Part shown: in pieces, positions 12,016-23,025 of the stretch | Layout: each line of letters starts with the position of its first letter | Position numbering within the stretch: position 1 is the first letter of the stretch | From: Halichondria panicea | Taxonomy: Eukaryota > Porifera > Demospongiae > Suberitida > Halichondriidae | DNA length: 64,000 nucleotides | Direction: 5' to 3' | Assembly: GCF_963675165.1 (NCBI RefSeq) | Contig: NC_087377.1 | Location: 13,140,198 to 13,204,197 of the forward strand | The notes under the pieces: model-generated | The model's input: the letters and a program-made list of their open reading frames with translations, nothing else | Databases searched by the model: none | Told to the model about the DNA's origin: nothing | Program-made: the position numbers and the translations under genes

Positions 12016-12346
12016 CACATGCAAAGCTATGTGAGTGTGGTTTCCTGGCATTGAAACGCGATTATTAGAACCCACGGACATTTATGTTGAGGGCTCTGGA
12101 GCTAAATAGCGAACATTTCCCACTATATACGGTAGCTTAAAACACGATTATCATTAAAGCATATCCGCACACAATCTTTCAAACAGCTGTTTAGGTAGTA
12201 ACACAGTGGAAAGTTATGATAATCGTGTTTTCAGCTACCGTATATAGCGGGAAATGTTCGCTATTTAGCTCCAGAGCCCTCAACATAAATGTTCGTGGGT
12301 TCTTCATTTCAATGCCAGGAAACCACACTCACATACTTCGCATGTG
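12016..12346. repeat. Long palindrome, about 131-bp arms
   Basis: The left arm (about 12016-12148) and right arm (about 12214-12346) are near-perfect reverse complements, both containing gctatttagctccagagccc or its complement, and ccgtatatagcggg near the centre. The spacer is about 65 bp. Further homologous pieces follow: 12347-12480 is an inverted relative of about 12657-12755, and 12538-12600 repeats the gagggctctggagc segment. This looks like nested MITEs of the CCGTATA-end family. Confidence 0.85.
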
Positions 12347-12779
12347 ACCACTACATTCTTTGTCTTATCTCCATATTGTACTTCACTTGTACAATGCTAT
12401 AAAGTTTCTCTGTCTCTTTCTTTAACTTTGTAAGCTGCTGCTTGGCAATCAATACTGTTGTACATTGAGCTTTATTTTCCACTGTGTTACTACCTGAACA
12501 GCTGTCTGAAAGATTGTGTGCGGATGTGCTTTAATCATTTATGCTGAGGGCTCTGGAGCTAAATAGCGAACATTTCCCACTATATACGGTAGCTGAAGAG
12601 CTGTTTGAAAGATTGTGTGCAGATGTGCTTTAATGTTAATGATAATCGTGTGTAAAGCTCAATGTACAACAGTATTGATTGCCAAGCAGCAGCAAAGAAA
12701 GAGACAGAGAAACTTTATAGCATTGTACATAAGACAAAGAATGTAGTGGTCACCCACATCGGTAACCACTACATTCCTT

Positions 12780-13348
12780 GTTCATTTTGTTCATTCAGAT
12801 CACTACGTTGCAACTTAGTGATCTGTACAGAACACAAAGGATTCTGAAGGTGAGATACTCCATACTAGTTAAACTGTAACAGGATTGCAAAATACAACCA
12901 CAGCCAGCTATAGGTCCCATAATACAGTGCAGCTATAGTATCTTCAGAGGTTCCTTAATGGGTCTTTCATACTTGTAGTGTTGTTTTCACATGGTCAGAA
13001 GCAGAGGTATACGAGGCCAGCTGTGTGTTGACCTCGATAAAAAACCGCTCATGGTATCGAGCGTTGATGCAAAATTGAGTTATAATGATACTACTAATGA
13101 CTGCCCGTACCTTACCACATACATGCTTGTACAGGAACAGCAAGTGACCTCTAAACAACGAATAACGTTAAAATTTGTACATTATTCATTGTTTAGTAGA
13201 GGTCATTTGCTATACTGCATTGTTACAAGCTTTATATAAAACTAGGAATTGTAACATTGGTGCATGTGATACACTGACCGTTTTCATGTAATATGCTATA
13301 GTAGGCAGAGGCTAGTTTAATTATAGTCTACTAACTGGTAAATAGAGA
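12780..13348. other. Upstream region of receptor 2, no gene seen
   Basis: This matches about 57540-57720 in part (for example gaacacaaaggattc and ttgtagtgttgttttcaca), so it is the end of a duplicated block. No exon was recognised. Confidence 0.6.
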
Positions 13349-15913
13349 TGACATTAAAGCTCATTAGTGTTCTTCTGATTTGCTTTCTGGCTGGCTTCAG
13401 CACTGGTAAGACTGACTATTCAATTATAGATGCCCTTACATTGCTGCATGTTTCGTAAAGCCCAATATTCAGTGAGTGTGGAGAGACCATGTCCAATGGA
13501 AACAGTCACTTTCACCTGCACTGCTGCTGGAAATGCCTTGAGATGGGTACTGTCAGATGTTACTGACATCGATATCCTCTCCATCTCTGATATCAACGTA
13601 CCCATTGTTGTATCAGGTTACACTGTGACACTGATCGCATTCAATGACACTACATTAACATCTACTCTGTCAAGAACAGCAGAGAATGGGATCACTGTGT
13701 TCTGTGTGGACCCACTGCCTATTTTAACCAATATAGGATCTTCAACGATCCGATTGGTTGGTGAGTTGCAATAAGTTCCTCGTCCGTTATCTCACAATAA
13801 GTTATATAGATCCACCAGGGCCACCTTCCACCATAAGACACTCCACTCTGAGCAGCTCAGCAGATGCAGTCAGTGTATCTGTACAGTGGGACCCTCCAAC
13901 TGAGATTGATGGTAGAGATGACCTCACCTACACAGTGACCATCTCACCTCTGGCCCAGCTCTCTGCTACTGTCCCAGGGGCGTAGCTACCATTGTTTCCT
14001 GGTTGCCCAGAAACCCCCCCAGGAGCTGCTGAGAAAATTGGGCAGGGCTCCCTATAATTGAAATCATGCAGCCCTGCCCATCTTTTCACATGTGGCTGCA
14101 AATCAATAATCAGAGCAGCATCGTGAAGCGTTTCAATTTGGCTTTTTTGTCTCAGCTAGTTAGTCTCAGCTAGTTAGCTACCTCAAACAAAGAAGACCAA
14201 GACTTAAGTTCTAGATCTAGTATCAATCCTGAATGCTCCAGTATTCTCAGACTCAGCTCTAAGCACAACTTTATTCAGGAAGTGTACAAGTTTAGAACAA
14301 TCTCAGCCACATGAAACCTCTCAGGTAAATGACATTTAATTATTGCTCAGCTAGACTAGCAATACACAATTGGCACCTGCATGCCTAGTATGTTACGTCT
14401 ATAGCTAGCTAGCTTCTCACAAACATGTAAAAAAGTCATGAACAATAGTCAATAACAGTAGGTGTGCCCCAATCAAGAGGGTGTGGTACTGGAAGTGGGC
14501 GTGGTCACAAAAATTTCGCGGCGCTATCGCGCCGCTGATTTTTCTGCAGAAACCCCTGTCTCAAAAGTCTGGCTACGCCCCTGTGTCCTCACATCCACCT
14601 CTGCTACTGTGACTGCTCAATACAATGTAGACTACACTGTCAGTGTTGTGGCTACTAACTGTGCTGGGAACAGTACAACAGCTGAGTACAACTTTAGGAT
14701 CGGTGAATCAACATCGTCTTTAAACATATAGCACACTGACTCCCTCTTGTGCAGGTGGCTGTCCTGTGTTGTTAATCAACCTCATGAATGGAGCGTTTGG
14801 ACCAGTCTCCAGCAGATTGCCAGGATCCATAGTAACCATCCAGTGTGACGATGGATATATATCTGCTGTTACTAGGGTGACATGTGAGGGTACACTGATG
14901 TGGAGTCCAGACCCTGAGGCTATTGAGTGTACATCACTAACCACACCTACTCCCACCACTCGTGAGTTAAGCTCGGCTGTATAACTGATTATGGATAATT
15001 TATGTTAATTTTATTAGCCCCTCCAATGGACTGCACGGCTCCACTATTCTCACCACAGAATGGCACCATCAGTGATCATTCGGTACCAGCTATTCCTGGT
15101 AGGCAAGTGGCTTTTCAGTGTGAAAATGGACTGTTCCCTGAGGGAATAATGACTGCCACCTGTCTAGCTACAGGAGAGTGGGACAAAAATCCGGGGGAGA
15201 TTATCTGCAGATATGAGTCTAGTAAGTCAAAGTTTGAACTACTAAAACTTCAAATGAGCATAATCATATCCTTGTACACCCAGTTTCCTGTCTTCTGCCT
15301 GGCCCTCTACTTAATGGAGCATTACTCAGCACCAACTGTCAGAACACTAACCTAGTTGAGGGCTCAGTCATTACTTTCCAGTGTGATCCTGGGTTCTCAC
15401 TGGTGGGTGCAGAGACTGCCACTTGTAACAACTCCGGTCTCTGGGATCCTAACCCGGCTCGATTGGAGTGTGTATCTAGAAGTACGTTGCACAAACACCA
15501 AGTATATAGTAGCAAACTAGCTGTGTAAGAACCTTTTATGATTATGACTAGCCATAAAGGCAATAGTTTACTCTTGTGATGCACGCCCTCCCATTGTCTA
15601 TTTGAACTCTCTATACTGATGGTTTTCGTTCCTCCTCCCCTGCACAGTTCAATCACCCATCCTATTTACCGGAGAGATTCTTTCTATCAGTGTGGTTGTC
15701 ACGGCAGTTGCTTTCATAGTCATAGGATTCCTCGCTGGACTCCTAGTGATGCACCTTTGCTCTCGTAAGAAGGCAGTGTACTTCCCAGCAACTAAAGGAC
15801 AAGCTAACGTAAGACCCACTGCACAGCCAGCTGGTCCTATTTATGAAGAGGTGTCACCCAAAGAGGAGATTGAACTAAACACTAACCAAGCATATGGACC
15901 ATTAGGACTGTGA
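13349..15913 (+). pseudogene. Receptor 2: signal-Ig-FN3-CCP-CCP-CCP-TM-tail, broken
   Basis: Exons: 13349-13405 signal peptide; 13461-13760 Ig-like (AQYSVSVERPCPMETVTF..., FTC...RW...FCV); 13810-14702 FN3, interrupted; 14755-14961, 15018-15221 and 15284-15481 CCP; 15648-15913 membrane helix (TAVAFIVIGFLAGLLVMH) and tail with IYEEVSPKEEIELNTNQAYG. Two lesions are visible. The signal exon is one base shorter than in receptor 4 (gattgctttc against gatttgctttc), so it would not join exon 2 in phase. A 609-bp transposon at 13975-14583 interrupts the FN3 exon and brings a stop after the codons VPGA. The domains after the insertion are open and conserved, suggesting a recent or polymorphic loss. Confidence 0.85.
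13975..14583. mobile_element. CAG...CTG DNA transposon in the receptor 2 FN3 exon
   Basis: It begins CAGGGGCGTAGC and ends GCTACGCCCCTG, perfect 12-bp inverted ends. It is flanked by a 5-bp direct repeat, tgtcc (13970-13974 and 14584-14588). Removing the element and one copy of tgtcc restores the sequence of the uninterrupted paralogues (gctactgtcctcacatcc), as at 18897 and 38579. It encodes no transposase. Ends and target size fit a non-autonomous hAT-like element, but the superfamily is inferred. Confidence 0.92.
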
Positions 15914-16206
15914 AGATTACTAGTGGGTAACATTCTCGCAGGCAAAATGATCGGGTATTATAGTATAATTATTATAGTGTGTTTATATAGCAATTTTTTC
16001 CAGAAAAACATTTGCAATGTGAAAAGTTATAACTATGATTATAGCTATGTATATATACATGACTTACGCTAACAACTCAAAGCCTAGGAAGACTGCATAT
16101 CCTGTCAATGCTGGGGAAATATCAAAAAGCGTGGAAACAAGAAAGTGGGCAAGAGCATAACGACAATTCTTACAAAATTACATTACAAAATAAAGATTTG
16201 AAAATA

Positions 16207-16366
16207 TTTGTTCATGCATAAGAAGAATGTATACTTCCCGGAAGCTGAAAAACAAGCTAATGCAGGACCTCCTGCACCAACCAGTTGGTCCTATTTATGA
16301 GGAGGTGTCACCCAAAGAGGAGATTGAACTGAACACTAACCAGGCGTATGGACCAGTAGCACTGTG
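16207..16366 (+). pseudogene. Orphan receptor tail (cytoplasmic domain only)
   Basis: This resembles the end of a receptor TM/tail exon, from ttgttcatgcataagaagaatg through VYFPEAEKQANAG, then a one-base shift, then a tail ending TNQAYGPVAL and a stop. No membrane helix or extracellular exon precedes it. It is closest to the receptor 3 tail (which also reads HKKNVY). Likely the remnant of a sixth paralogue. Confidence 0.75.
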
Positions 16367-16544
16367 AAACTTCTAGTACTTTCATCAACAGTTAATGTAC
16401 TTACTTGTACATGACATGTAAACAATTAAAAAATAATATAGCACGTGCTGCATCTGTTCATTATCAACAACTTGGAACAATGTAAACAGAGTTGTTGGCG
16501 TAAATTCATGTAGCTACATATAATTGTAGTCAAAGACTCACATT

Positions 16545-16680
16545 GGATTGTGTTGTTCTATTCTTCCTCTGAGGATCATTCTCCCCAGCAGCTGACATAG
16601 TGAGGTGAGACAGTCCACTCCAGCATATATTGCACCAGGACATTGTCACTGTTCTGAGGGTGGAGTACAGTATAGTAAGT
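16545..16680 (-). pseudogene. HEAT-repeat protein fragment
   Basis: This matches the exon-like pieces at 11410-11520 and 55391-55470 (ctccccagcagctgaca, gacagtccactccagca). Here the minus-strand frame is broken relative to the SAGVVCLTSLCQLLGR version. A decayed duplicate. Confidence 0.55.
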
Positions 16681-17458
16681 GGAGTACAAGGATCTCACTA
16701 TAACTATTGAAATAGCTTAAATGTAGGGAAGAAAAGAAGTTTGTGCGAACAGATGATATGCTATGAAAGATTCTGAAGAGACTACAATAGCCTTCAACGT
16801 GAGTTAAACTATAGCCATAACTCGAGAAAGGAGCTTTAGTTTGCTAATCCACGAATCAAATCCAAGAGAACGTTGCTAGAAGCCTATAGAAGCTGTTAGT
16901 TTTCGTCGCATTGCAACCGTTGAGCAGTTACAGCTGGAACAGACACACACACACACAGTCAGCTTTACCGTATCCCTCGTGCGGCTACGCCTCGAGGCAT
17001 AATAAACATCATTCAACCAATAATTATGCACATTCTGTACTATAATTATAGGGTAGGTAGATTTAGTAATAGGTGTCTTATAATAAATATATAGGTGTCG
17101 TACTAAGAGAGAGGATGAACATTAGGCTAGGCTTAACCGATTATGCTAATTTTTTTAATTTAGGGGGAAATATTTGGGTTCTATAATAAAAGGCCTATAA
17201 GATGCATATAGTGTGTACACTGTATAATTACACTGTATAATTATGGTAATGTTGGTGTGTGTACACAAAAATGAGCTGTTTAGACACTTTCATGGACTGC
17301 TAATGAGACAGTGGTTGAAAAATAATAGGTTGAAACTTGTTTAAAAGAAGCTATGAATAAGTTATCATAAATGTTCTATCATAAAGGAAGTAAACAAGGC
17401 GGTTGTGTATAGTCAGCAACCACATTGAAACCTTTTAACCATCAAGAAATAATTCAAG

Positions 17459-19696
17459 ATGTCACTAATAGCAGGGGCGTTTCTAGAGATTGAAGCAGGA
17501 GGGTGCTTAAAAGTACAGAAAAAAAATGGAGCCGCGCGCGATTTTACGCCCCCGCATTTATTGCGGAGTATCTTTCATACATCCAGCTCCTCCCCATGCA
17601 GCCTTGCAGCAAAAAAGTACAGCACACTGCCCAAGAAAAGAGCGGCTCCTACTATTCTCCTCTAGAGCTTCTCTCTTCCATTCTAGTTCTGTTACTATGT
17701 TACTAGACAAAGCATCTAGCTACAATAATTTTTCTGTGTATCTTCTTGTAAATGACAATAATTATAATGTATAATGTTGTAGTTTGTAGCCCAGAGTAAT
17801 CTATAGTACCGGTACTATAGCTCATACTTCCCTGCTAAATACACTCAAATGGGATCTAATACATGCATAGCGTGATAATAAGACATAATTATGAGTCAGT
17901 CATCTTGTAGGATCTCCATGCACTATTCTTCTGGGGTACATCCTAGCAAACTGGTCAATCATAATGGGGATGTCCAGTCATTCTAGTGTTAGTCATTGCT
18001 TCTCAGTATCTCTCAGAGGAGCAAGAGGTGACTGGGATAGTGCAGAGGATCTATTATGCATGCAATTAGCATTACATAACAACATTGGAATGGCAATACT
18101 GATTGCACATGCTCAATTGGGCGTGGTCATGACTTGTAATCGTTGTGTCAATGAGATAGAGTTAGCTAGCTAGCTACTGAGTGATACGATTAGTTTCATG
18201 GTTGTCTGGGAGGACAGGGGGGTGCTCAAGCCCCCAAAGCCCCCCATTGTACACGCCACTGAATAGAGATAAAGCGTATTAGAGTTTTTTTGATTTTCTT
18301 TCTGGCTGGCTTCAGCACTGGTAAGACTGACTATTAAATTATAGATTTTCTTACATTGCTGCATGTTTCATAAAGCCCAATATTCAGTGAGTGTGGAGAG
18401 ACCATGTCCAATGGAAACAGTCACTTTCACTTGCACTGCTCCTGGAGATTCCTTGAAATGGGAACCGTCAGATGCAGCTCGCACAATCGCTGTCCGCTCC
18501 ACCTCTGGCCTCAATGTATAGCCAATGTTGTATCAGGTTACACTGTGACACTGATTGCATTCAATGAAACTACACTAACATCTACTCTGTCAAGAACAGC
18601 AGAGAATGGGATCACTGTGTCCTGTATGGGGTTTGTGCCTACTCTAACTACCATAGGATCTTCAACGATCTGGTTGGTTGGTGAGTTGCATGCAGTTAAT
18701 ATCGTGTCTATCGTCTGTATACACTAAATTACATGCATAGATTCACCAGGACCACCCTCCACCATCAGACACTCCATTCTAAATAACTCAGCAGATGAAG
18801 TCAGTGTATCTGTACAGTGGGACCCTCCTACTGAGACTGGTGGTAGAGATGACCTCACCTACACAGTGACTGTCTCACCTCCGGCCCAGCTCTCTGCTAC
18901 TGTCCTCACATCCACCTCTGTTACTGTGACTGCTCAATACAATGTAGACTACACTGTCAGTGTTGTGGCTACCAACTGTGCTGGGAACAGTACAACAGCT
19001 GAGTACAACTTTAGGATCGGTGAATCAACATCGTCTTTAAACATACAGCACACTGACTCCCTCTTGTGCAGGTGGCTGTCCTGTGTTGTTAATCAACCTC
19101 ATGAATGGAGCGTTTGGACCAGTCTCCAGCAGATTATCAGGATCCACAGTAACCATCCAGTGTGATGTTGGGTATGTATCTGCTGTTACAATGGTGACAT
19201 GTGAGAGTACACTAATGTGGAGTCATGACCCCGAGGCTATTGAGTGTATATCACTAACCACACCTACTACCACAACTCGTGAGTTAAGCTCTTGGCTGTA
19301 CAGTTATGGATACAATTGTTAATGAATTGTATTACACATGCAGCCCCTCCAATAAACTGCACAGCTCCACTATCCCCACCACTGGAACCACCTACAGCTG
19401 CTCCTTGTAATTGTAATTGTAATTGCGCCAGCCTATGTGATGGGGGTCGATTTGATACAGCTGTCTCCATCAGCGTGGTTGTCATGGCAATTCTATTCAC
19501 GATAATAGGATTATTTATGGGACTCTTAATAATGTATTTATTTGTTCATGCATAAAAAGAATGTGTACTCCCCAGCAGCTAAAGGACAAGCTAATGTAGG
19601 ACCCACTACACCAGTTGGTCCTGTTTATGAGGAAGTGTCACCAAAAGAGGAGATGGAACTGAATACTAACCAGGCGTACGGACCAGTAGGACTATG
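17459..19696 (+). pseudogene. Receptor 3: signal-Ig-FN3-CCP-TM-tail, multiply broken
   Basis: The signal exon is split by a 790-bp transposon: the start MSLI lies at 17459-17471 and the rest (after the repeated aatag) at 18267-18320; together they give a 67-nt exon, the same length as in receptor 4. The other exons are Ig-like 18376-18680, FN3 18741-19019, CCP 19072-19278, and a final exon from about 19344. In the Ig exon, aatgtatagccaatg gives a stop and a frameshift. In the final exon a shortened CCP runs straight into the TM segment (NCNCNCASLCDGGRFDTAVS...) with no intron. A 4-bp duplication (tatttatt) then shifts the tail, whose true frame ends TNQAYGPVGL at 19696. The FN3 and CCP exons are intact. 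Confidence 0.85.
17472..18261. mobile_element. CAG...CTG DNA transposon in the receptor 3 signal exon
   Basis: The left end is CAGGGGCGTTTCTAG and the right end ACGCCACTG, so the ends match at 8 of 9 positions. A 5-bp direct repeat aatag flanks it (17467-17471 and 18262-18266). Excision in silico joins MSLI to IKRIRVFLIF and restores the phase-1 signal exon. The short frames inside encode nothing recognisable. Confidence 0.9.
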
Positions 19697-20329
19697 AAAC
19701 TTATGGTAATTTTCATCAACAGTTAATGTACATGTAAACAATTATAGGACTACATCCGTTCAACTATACTTAAGTAAACAATAACGTTGTTCATTAAAAA
19801 GCCACTACACATGTTTTGTATGAAGTTATATAACTAGAGCACTAAAGTGCAAACCCTCGGCTGGTGACATGATTATAAAGAACCCAAATAAAAAGTATGC
19901 AGTGCATGTAGTAATGTATGACTGGGCTGTCTATCACAGCAACCCAGGAGACTGGAGGCTTCTATAGAAACCGTGATAAAAGCACCTTAAAAGACAATCT
20001 CAACTAAAACAGCCAATATGTAGTCTAACGTCTAATATGCATACACATACAAAGGAATCCTGAATGACACTATATATGATTTGAAAGTTGTCTTATAGGC
20101 TTTGAGTTGTTGGCCTAAGTCATAATAATAATCACTAAAGTAACTTCATAGACTTATAGAGAGCATAATTATAGGGTCACCAGAGGACGTCCGACATGCG
20201 TGCATGAATAATTATAAGCGCTAGTGTTTTTTTTGGCCTGGACGTTATCAAGCAAGGACATTAATGCACTGAACTTATAATAGTGATTTGTGCACACATG
20301 TCGATGACACAATGAGATCCATTTATCAC
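19697..20329. other. 3' flank of receptor 3, no gene seen
   Basis: AT-rich DNA without recognisable exons or transposon ends. It runs up to the next minus-strand HEAT fragment. Confidence 0.5.
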
Positions 20330-21016
20330 CAGTTTGAGTAGTGTCTCCAGGAGGTTGAGGTGTTGAGGGTAGTGTTTGTGTCGTAGTGTCTCAGCACAGA
20401 GGGGGAGGAGGGAGGATACTCGGTCACCACACCCGCACTCACACCACTCAGCTCTACAAGCAGGAGAATGAAACTGGAGGGGGAGCACAAGATTAGAACT
20501 GCTAGCTATTACGCACAACTCTGCAATTCCTCTATTTACATCCACAACACCTTCAAAGCTCACTTGAGGATTCTCTTTTGTGTACACTGGCCCACATTTA
20601 TCTGCCACATAATCTACAAAGCACATGTTCCCTTATCACAAACACCTTTGTACACATAAGCTAGCATACCTTTATCCCATACTCCATACATTCATGGAAA
20701 CACTCTACCGTATATAGCGGGTAATTTACAGGGGTCAAACATTTGTACTTTGTCAGTTCGTCGGATGAATTTTCATGGCTCTAGGATATTGTAAGTCTAC
20801 TTGCACAGACACATCAACATCACAGATAGATCTGCTAACAAATATTTGTGCTACAGAAATATCATGGATTTGGCTAGCTTGTCCACATTTGTGTTCCAAG
20901 CACGAAAACTCACACATTTTGTGGATGTGCTCCTCTACCACCTGTATCCCCTGGTCTGTGTGACCACCCTCCAGGTCTCCTGAGAGTAGAGCCTCACACC
21001 CTCAGCCACATAGTAC
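20330..21016 (-). pseudogene. HEAT-repeat protein, two exon-like pieces
   Basis: On the minus strand the first piece ends at 21016, after an acceptor ccctcag, and reads YYVAEGVRLYSQETWRVV; its continuation GIQVVEEHIHKM is in another frame, so it is shifted compared with 34127-34227. The second piece (20453-20330) reads GDRVSSLLPLCAETLRHKH and YPQHLNLLETLLKL between an acceptor cttgtag and a donor gtgata, and is open. The alternating leucines fit paired HEAT/armadillo helices. The parent protein was not identified. Confidence 0.6.
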
Positions 21017-22256
21017 CTGAGGGGGAGGGAGAGACAGTGAAATACAGTGGGTACAATAAACAAAGGACCCTCAGAAAAAAGTAAAACTTAGGTAAAAATT
21101 TCCTATGCAAAGTATAATCTGAGCGAAGCAAGCCTCTAATCAGGTTCATTTTAGTGGTGGTAGTGGACAACGACGGCAAACACATTCATAGAACTAGTGG
21201 CCTATAAATTGATAACGGTTTGACTTCGGATGTGTTAGTGATTGTACTAAAGACCTTTAGCTCAGGTCTACAGCTCAGAAGGTATTTTTCAAGCATTCTT
21301 GTCATAATTATAAGCTACATAATAAATCTTAAATTGAGATTCGTGACATTTAGATGATTACCACACACAATCCTATTGTGACACACCGCACTGGAGTGTA
21401 TCCGTAGTTAAAATCTGCAAGGACAACCTCTCTACCATGTATAAAGTGGTAACCTACAGAATAAACATAATAAGTAATAAAGTTGTAAATGGTAAGTATC
21501 TGTCAACCAATATGCACATTCTGTACTAGGGTGAGTAGATTTGGTAAAGATTTCAGAACGAATAAGCATGCAATAATCACTCTGATCCCACTCTACAATA
21601 AACATTAAGTGAGATAAGAATTAATGGTTGTAGCTTTGATGGAGGGTCATAACCTACTACCAATATTTGATTATTACCAATGGCTGGTAGCAAATGTCAC
21701 TGTGTGTAGGTGTGGTTGTATTTCCTCTGTGGGGTGGTATGTGGACATACGCAACTGGAAGGGATCGAGAAGAGTTACGATAGAAAATAATATGTCTCAT
21801 GCTTGATAAGGGGAACTTCTAGGTCTTTTGTATATTGGTGTATTCAAAGAAATACGATAGATATCTATACCAAAGTACAATGTATGTTAGAATGAATGGC
21901 TTGTCTACAGTCTCACCTTATATACTCATTACCACTAACATGCCATGCAATCATAGATAAAAGGAAGAAAGGGATTGGAAAAGGAAGAGGTACAATCCTT
22001 GTTTCCCCGCAGTTTAATCGAGGCTGTATTCTACACGAAGAATAATTAATTGCAAGACCAGAACCAGTCAGTATAGATAGTGTGAGGGCGAGTAGTGTTG
22101 TTAGAGGTGTTGTATTGATGTTATATAGAGGACCTTTGGATGCAAGTCAAAGTAAAACCCCAAATCCCAAAATAACTATGTTTTGTGTCTTGGGTGAGAT
22201 CCAGGGCCGGGGCCTTGCCAGCCAATCTTAAAATTATTGCCTAATAAGTAGGAAAG
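21017..22256. other. Segmental duplicate of 34.2-35.7 kb
   Basis: Non-coding DNA matching 34228-35700 in the same orientation, including gagcgaagca, caatctgtactagggtg, tttaatcgaggctg and ggacctttggatgcaag. The copies differ by transposon insertions: one here at 22257 and one there at about 35046. No gene recognised. Confidence 0.75.
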
Positions 22257-22628
22257 CAGTGGCGGATCTAGGATTCTTGAAAGGGGGGTTCCAGGGCTCT
22301 GAGCTGGTCAAGGACTGCTAGTTCGTCACTTCTTTGAAACAGTGAGCATGCGCATTAACACACTGAATTTTTTCCTAAAAAAAGGTCATGACTTTTCATA
22401 AGCAATCTGCATGCACTACGCTGGAGAGTTTTTAGCCTTCATAGTCACTAAAACTGCACAGACAAGTTTCGCAGGACTAACAAGGACTAAAGGTATTAAA
22501 GTGAGAAGTGCATGTGAAAGCTAGTAAGAAAGGAACAATTTGCTAACTAGTTGCTTGAGCCTCCCACTCATTTCTTTCTCAAAGGGGGTTCAATTGAACC
22601 CAAAGAACCCCCTCTGGATCCGCCACTG
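22257..22628. mobile_element. CAG...CTG DNA transposon (MITE)
   Basis: Ends are CAGTGGCGGATCTAG and GGATCCGCCACTG, with a 5-bp direct repeat gaaag at 22252-22256 and 22629-22633. The paralogous site near 35690 (cagctaaaggagatgtag) has no insertion and so acts as an empty site. A relative in reverse orientation lies in receptor 5 at 44396-44662. Confidence 0.9.
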
Positions 22629-22839
22629 GAAAGGAGATGTAGTGCTAATAATTGATGCAAAGTATTTATACCACACTTACGTCACCACTAATTGATCTCA
22701 TTGGTCAACAGCTGCAGGATATATAGAATATTAGCATACAGCCCCAGGCATGCATAGTTTTCAACAAGATGGCTAAGCTATATGGGCGTGGTTTAGATAC
22801 ATTTTATCCAAGAAGAGCTTGCAACTCCAGTAAGGAGGG

Positions 22840-23025
22840 AGAAAGGGTGTATATAGTGAGAGATAGTGGGGTAAAGGGGGGTAGAGTGAAGGAGAAAGGG
22901 TGTATATATATAGTGAGAGATAGTGAGGGAGAGGGGGGTAGAGTGAAGGAGAAAGGGTGTATATAATTATATATAGTGAGAGATAGTGAGGGAGAGGGGA
23001 GTAGAGTGAAGGAGAAAGGGTGTAT
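22840..23025. repeat. Minisatellite, left part (units about 57-60 bp)
   Basis: Units contain gtgagagatagtgagggaga, ggggggtagagtgaaggaga and aagggtgtatata. The identical array continues at 25808 on the other side of a retrotransposon, so the two parts were once one array. Confidence 0.92.
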
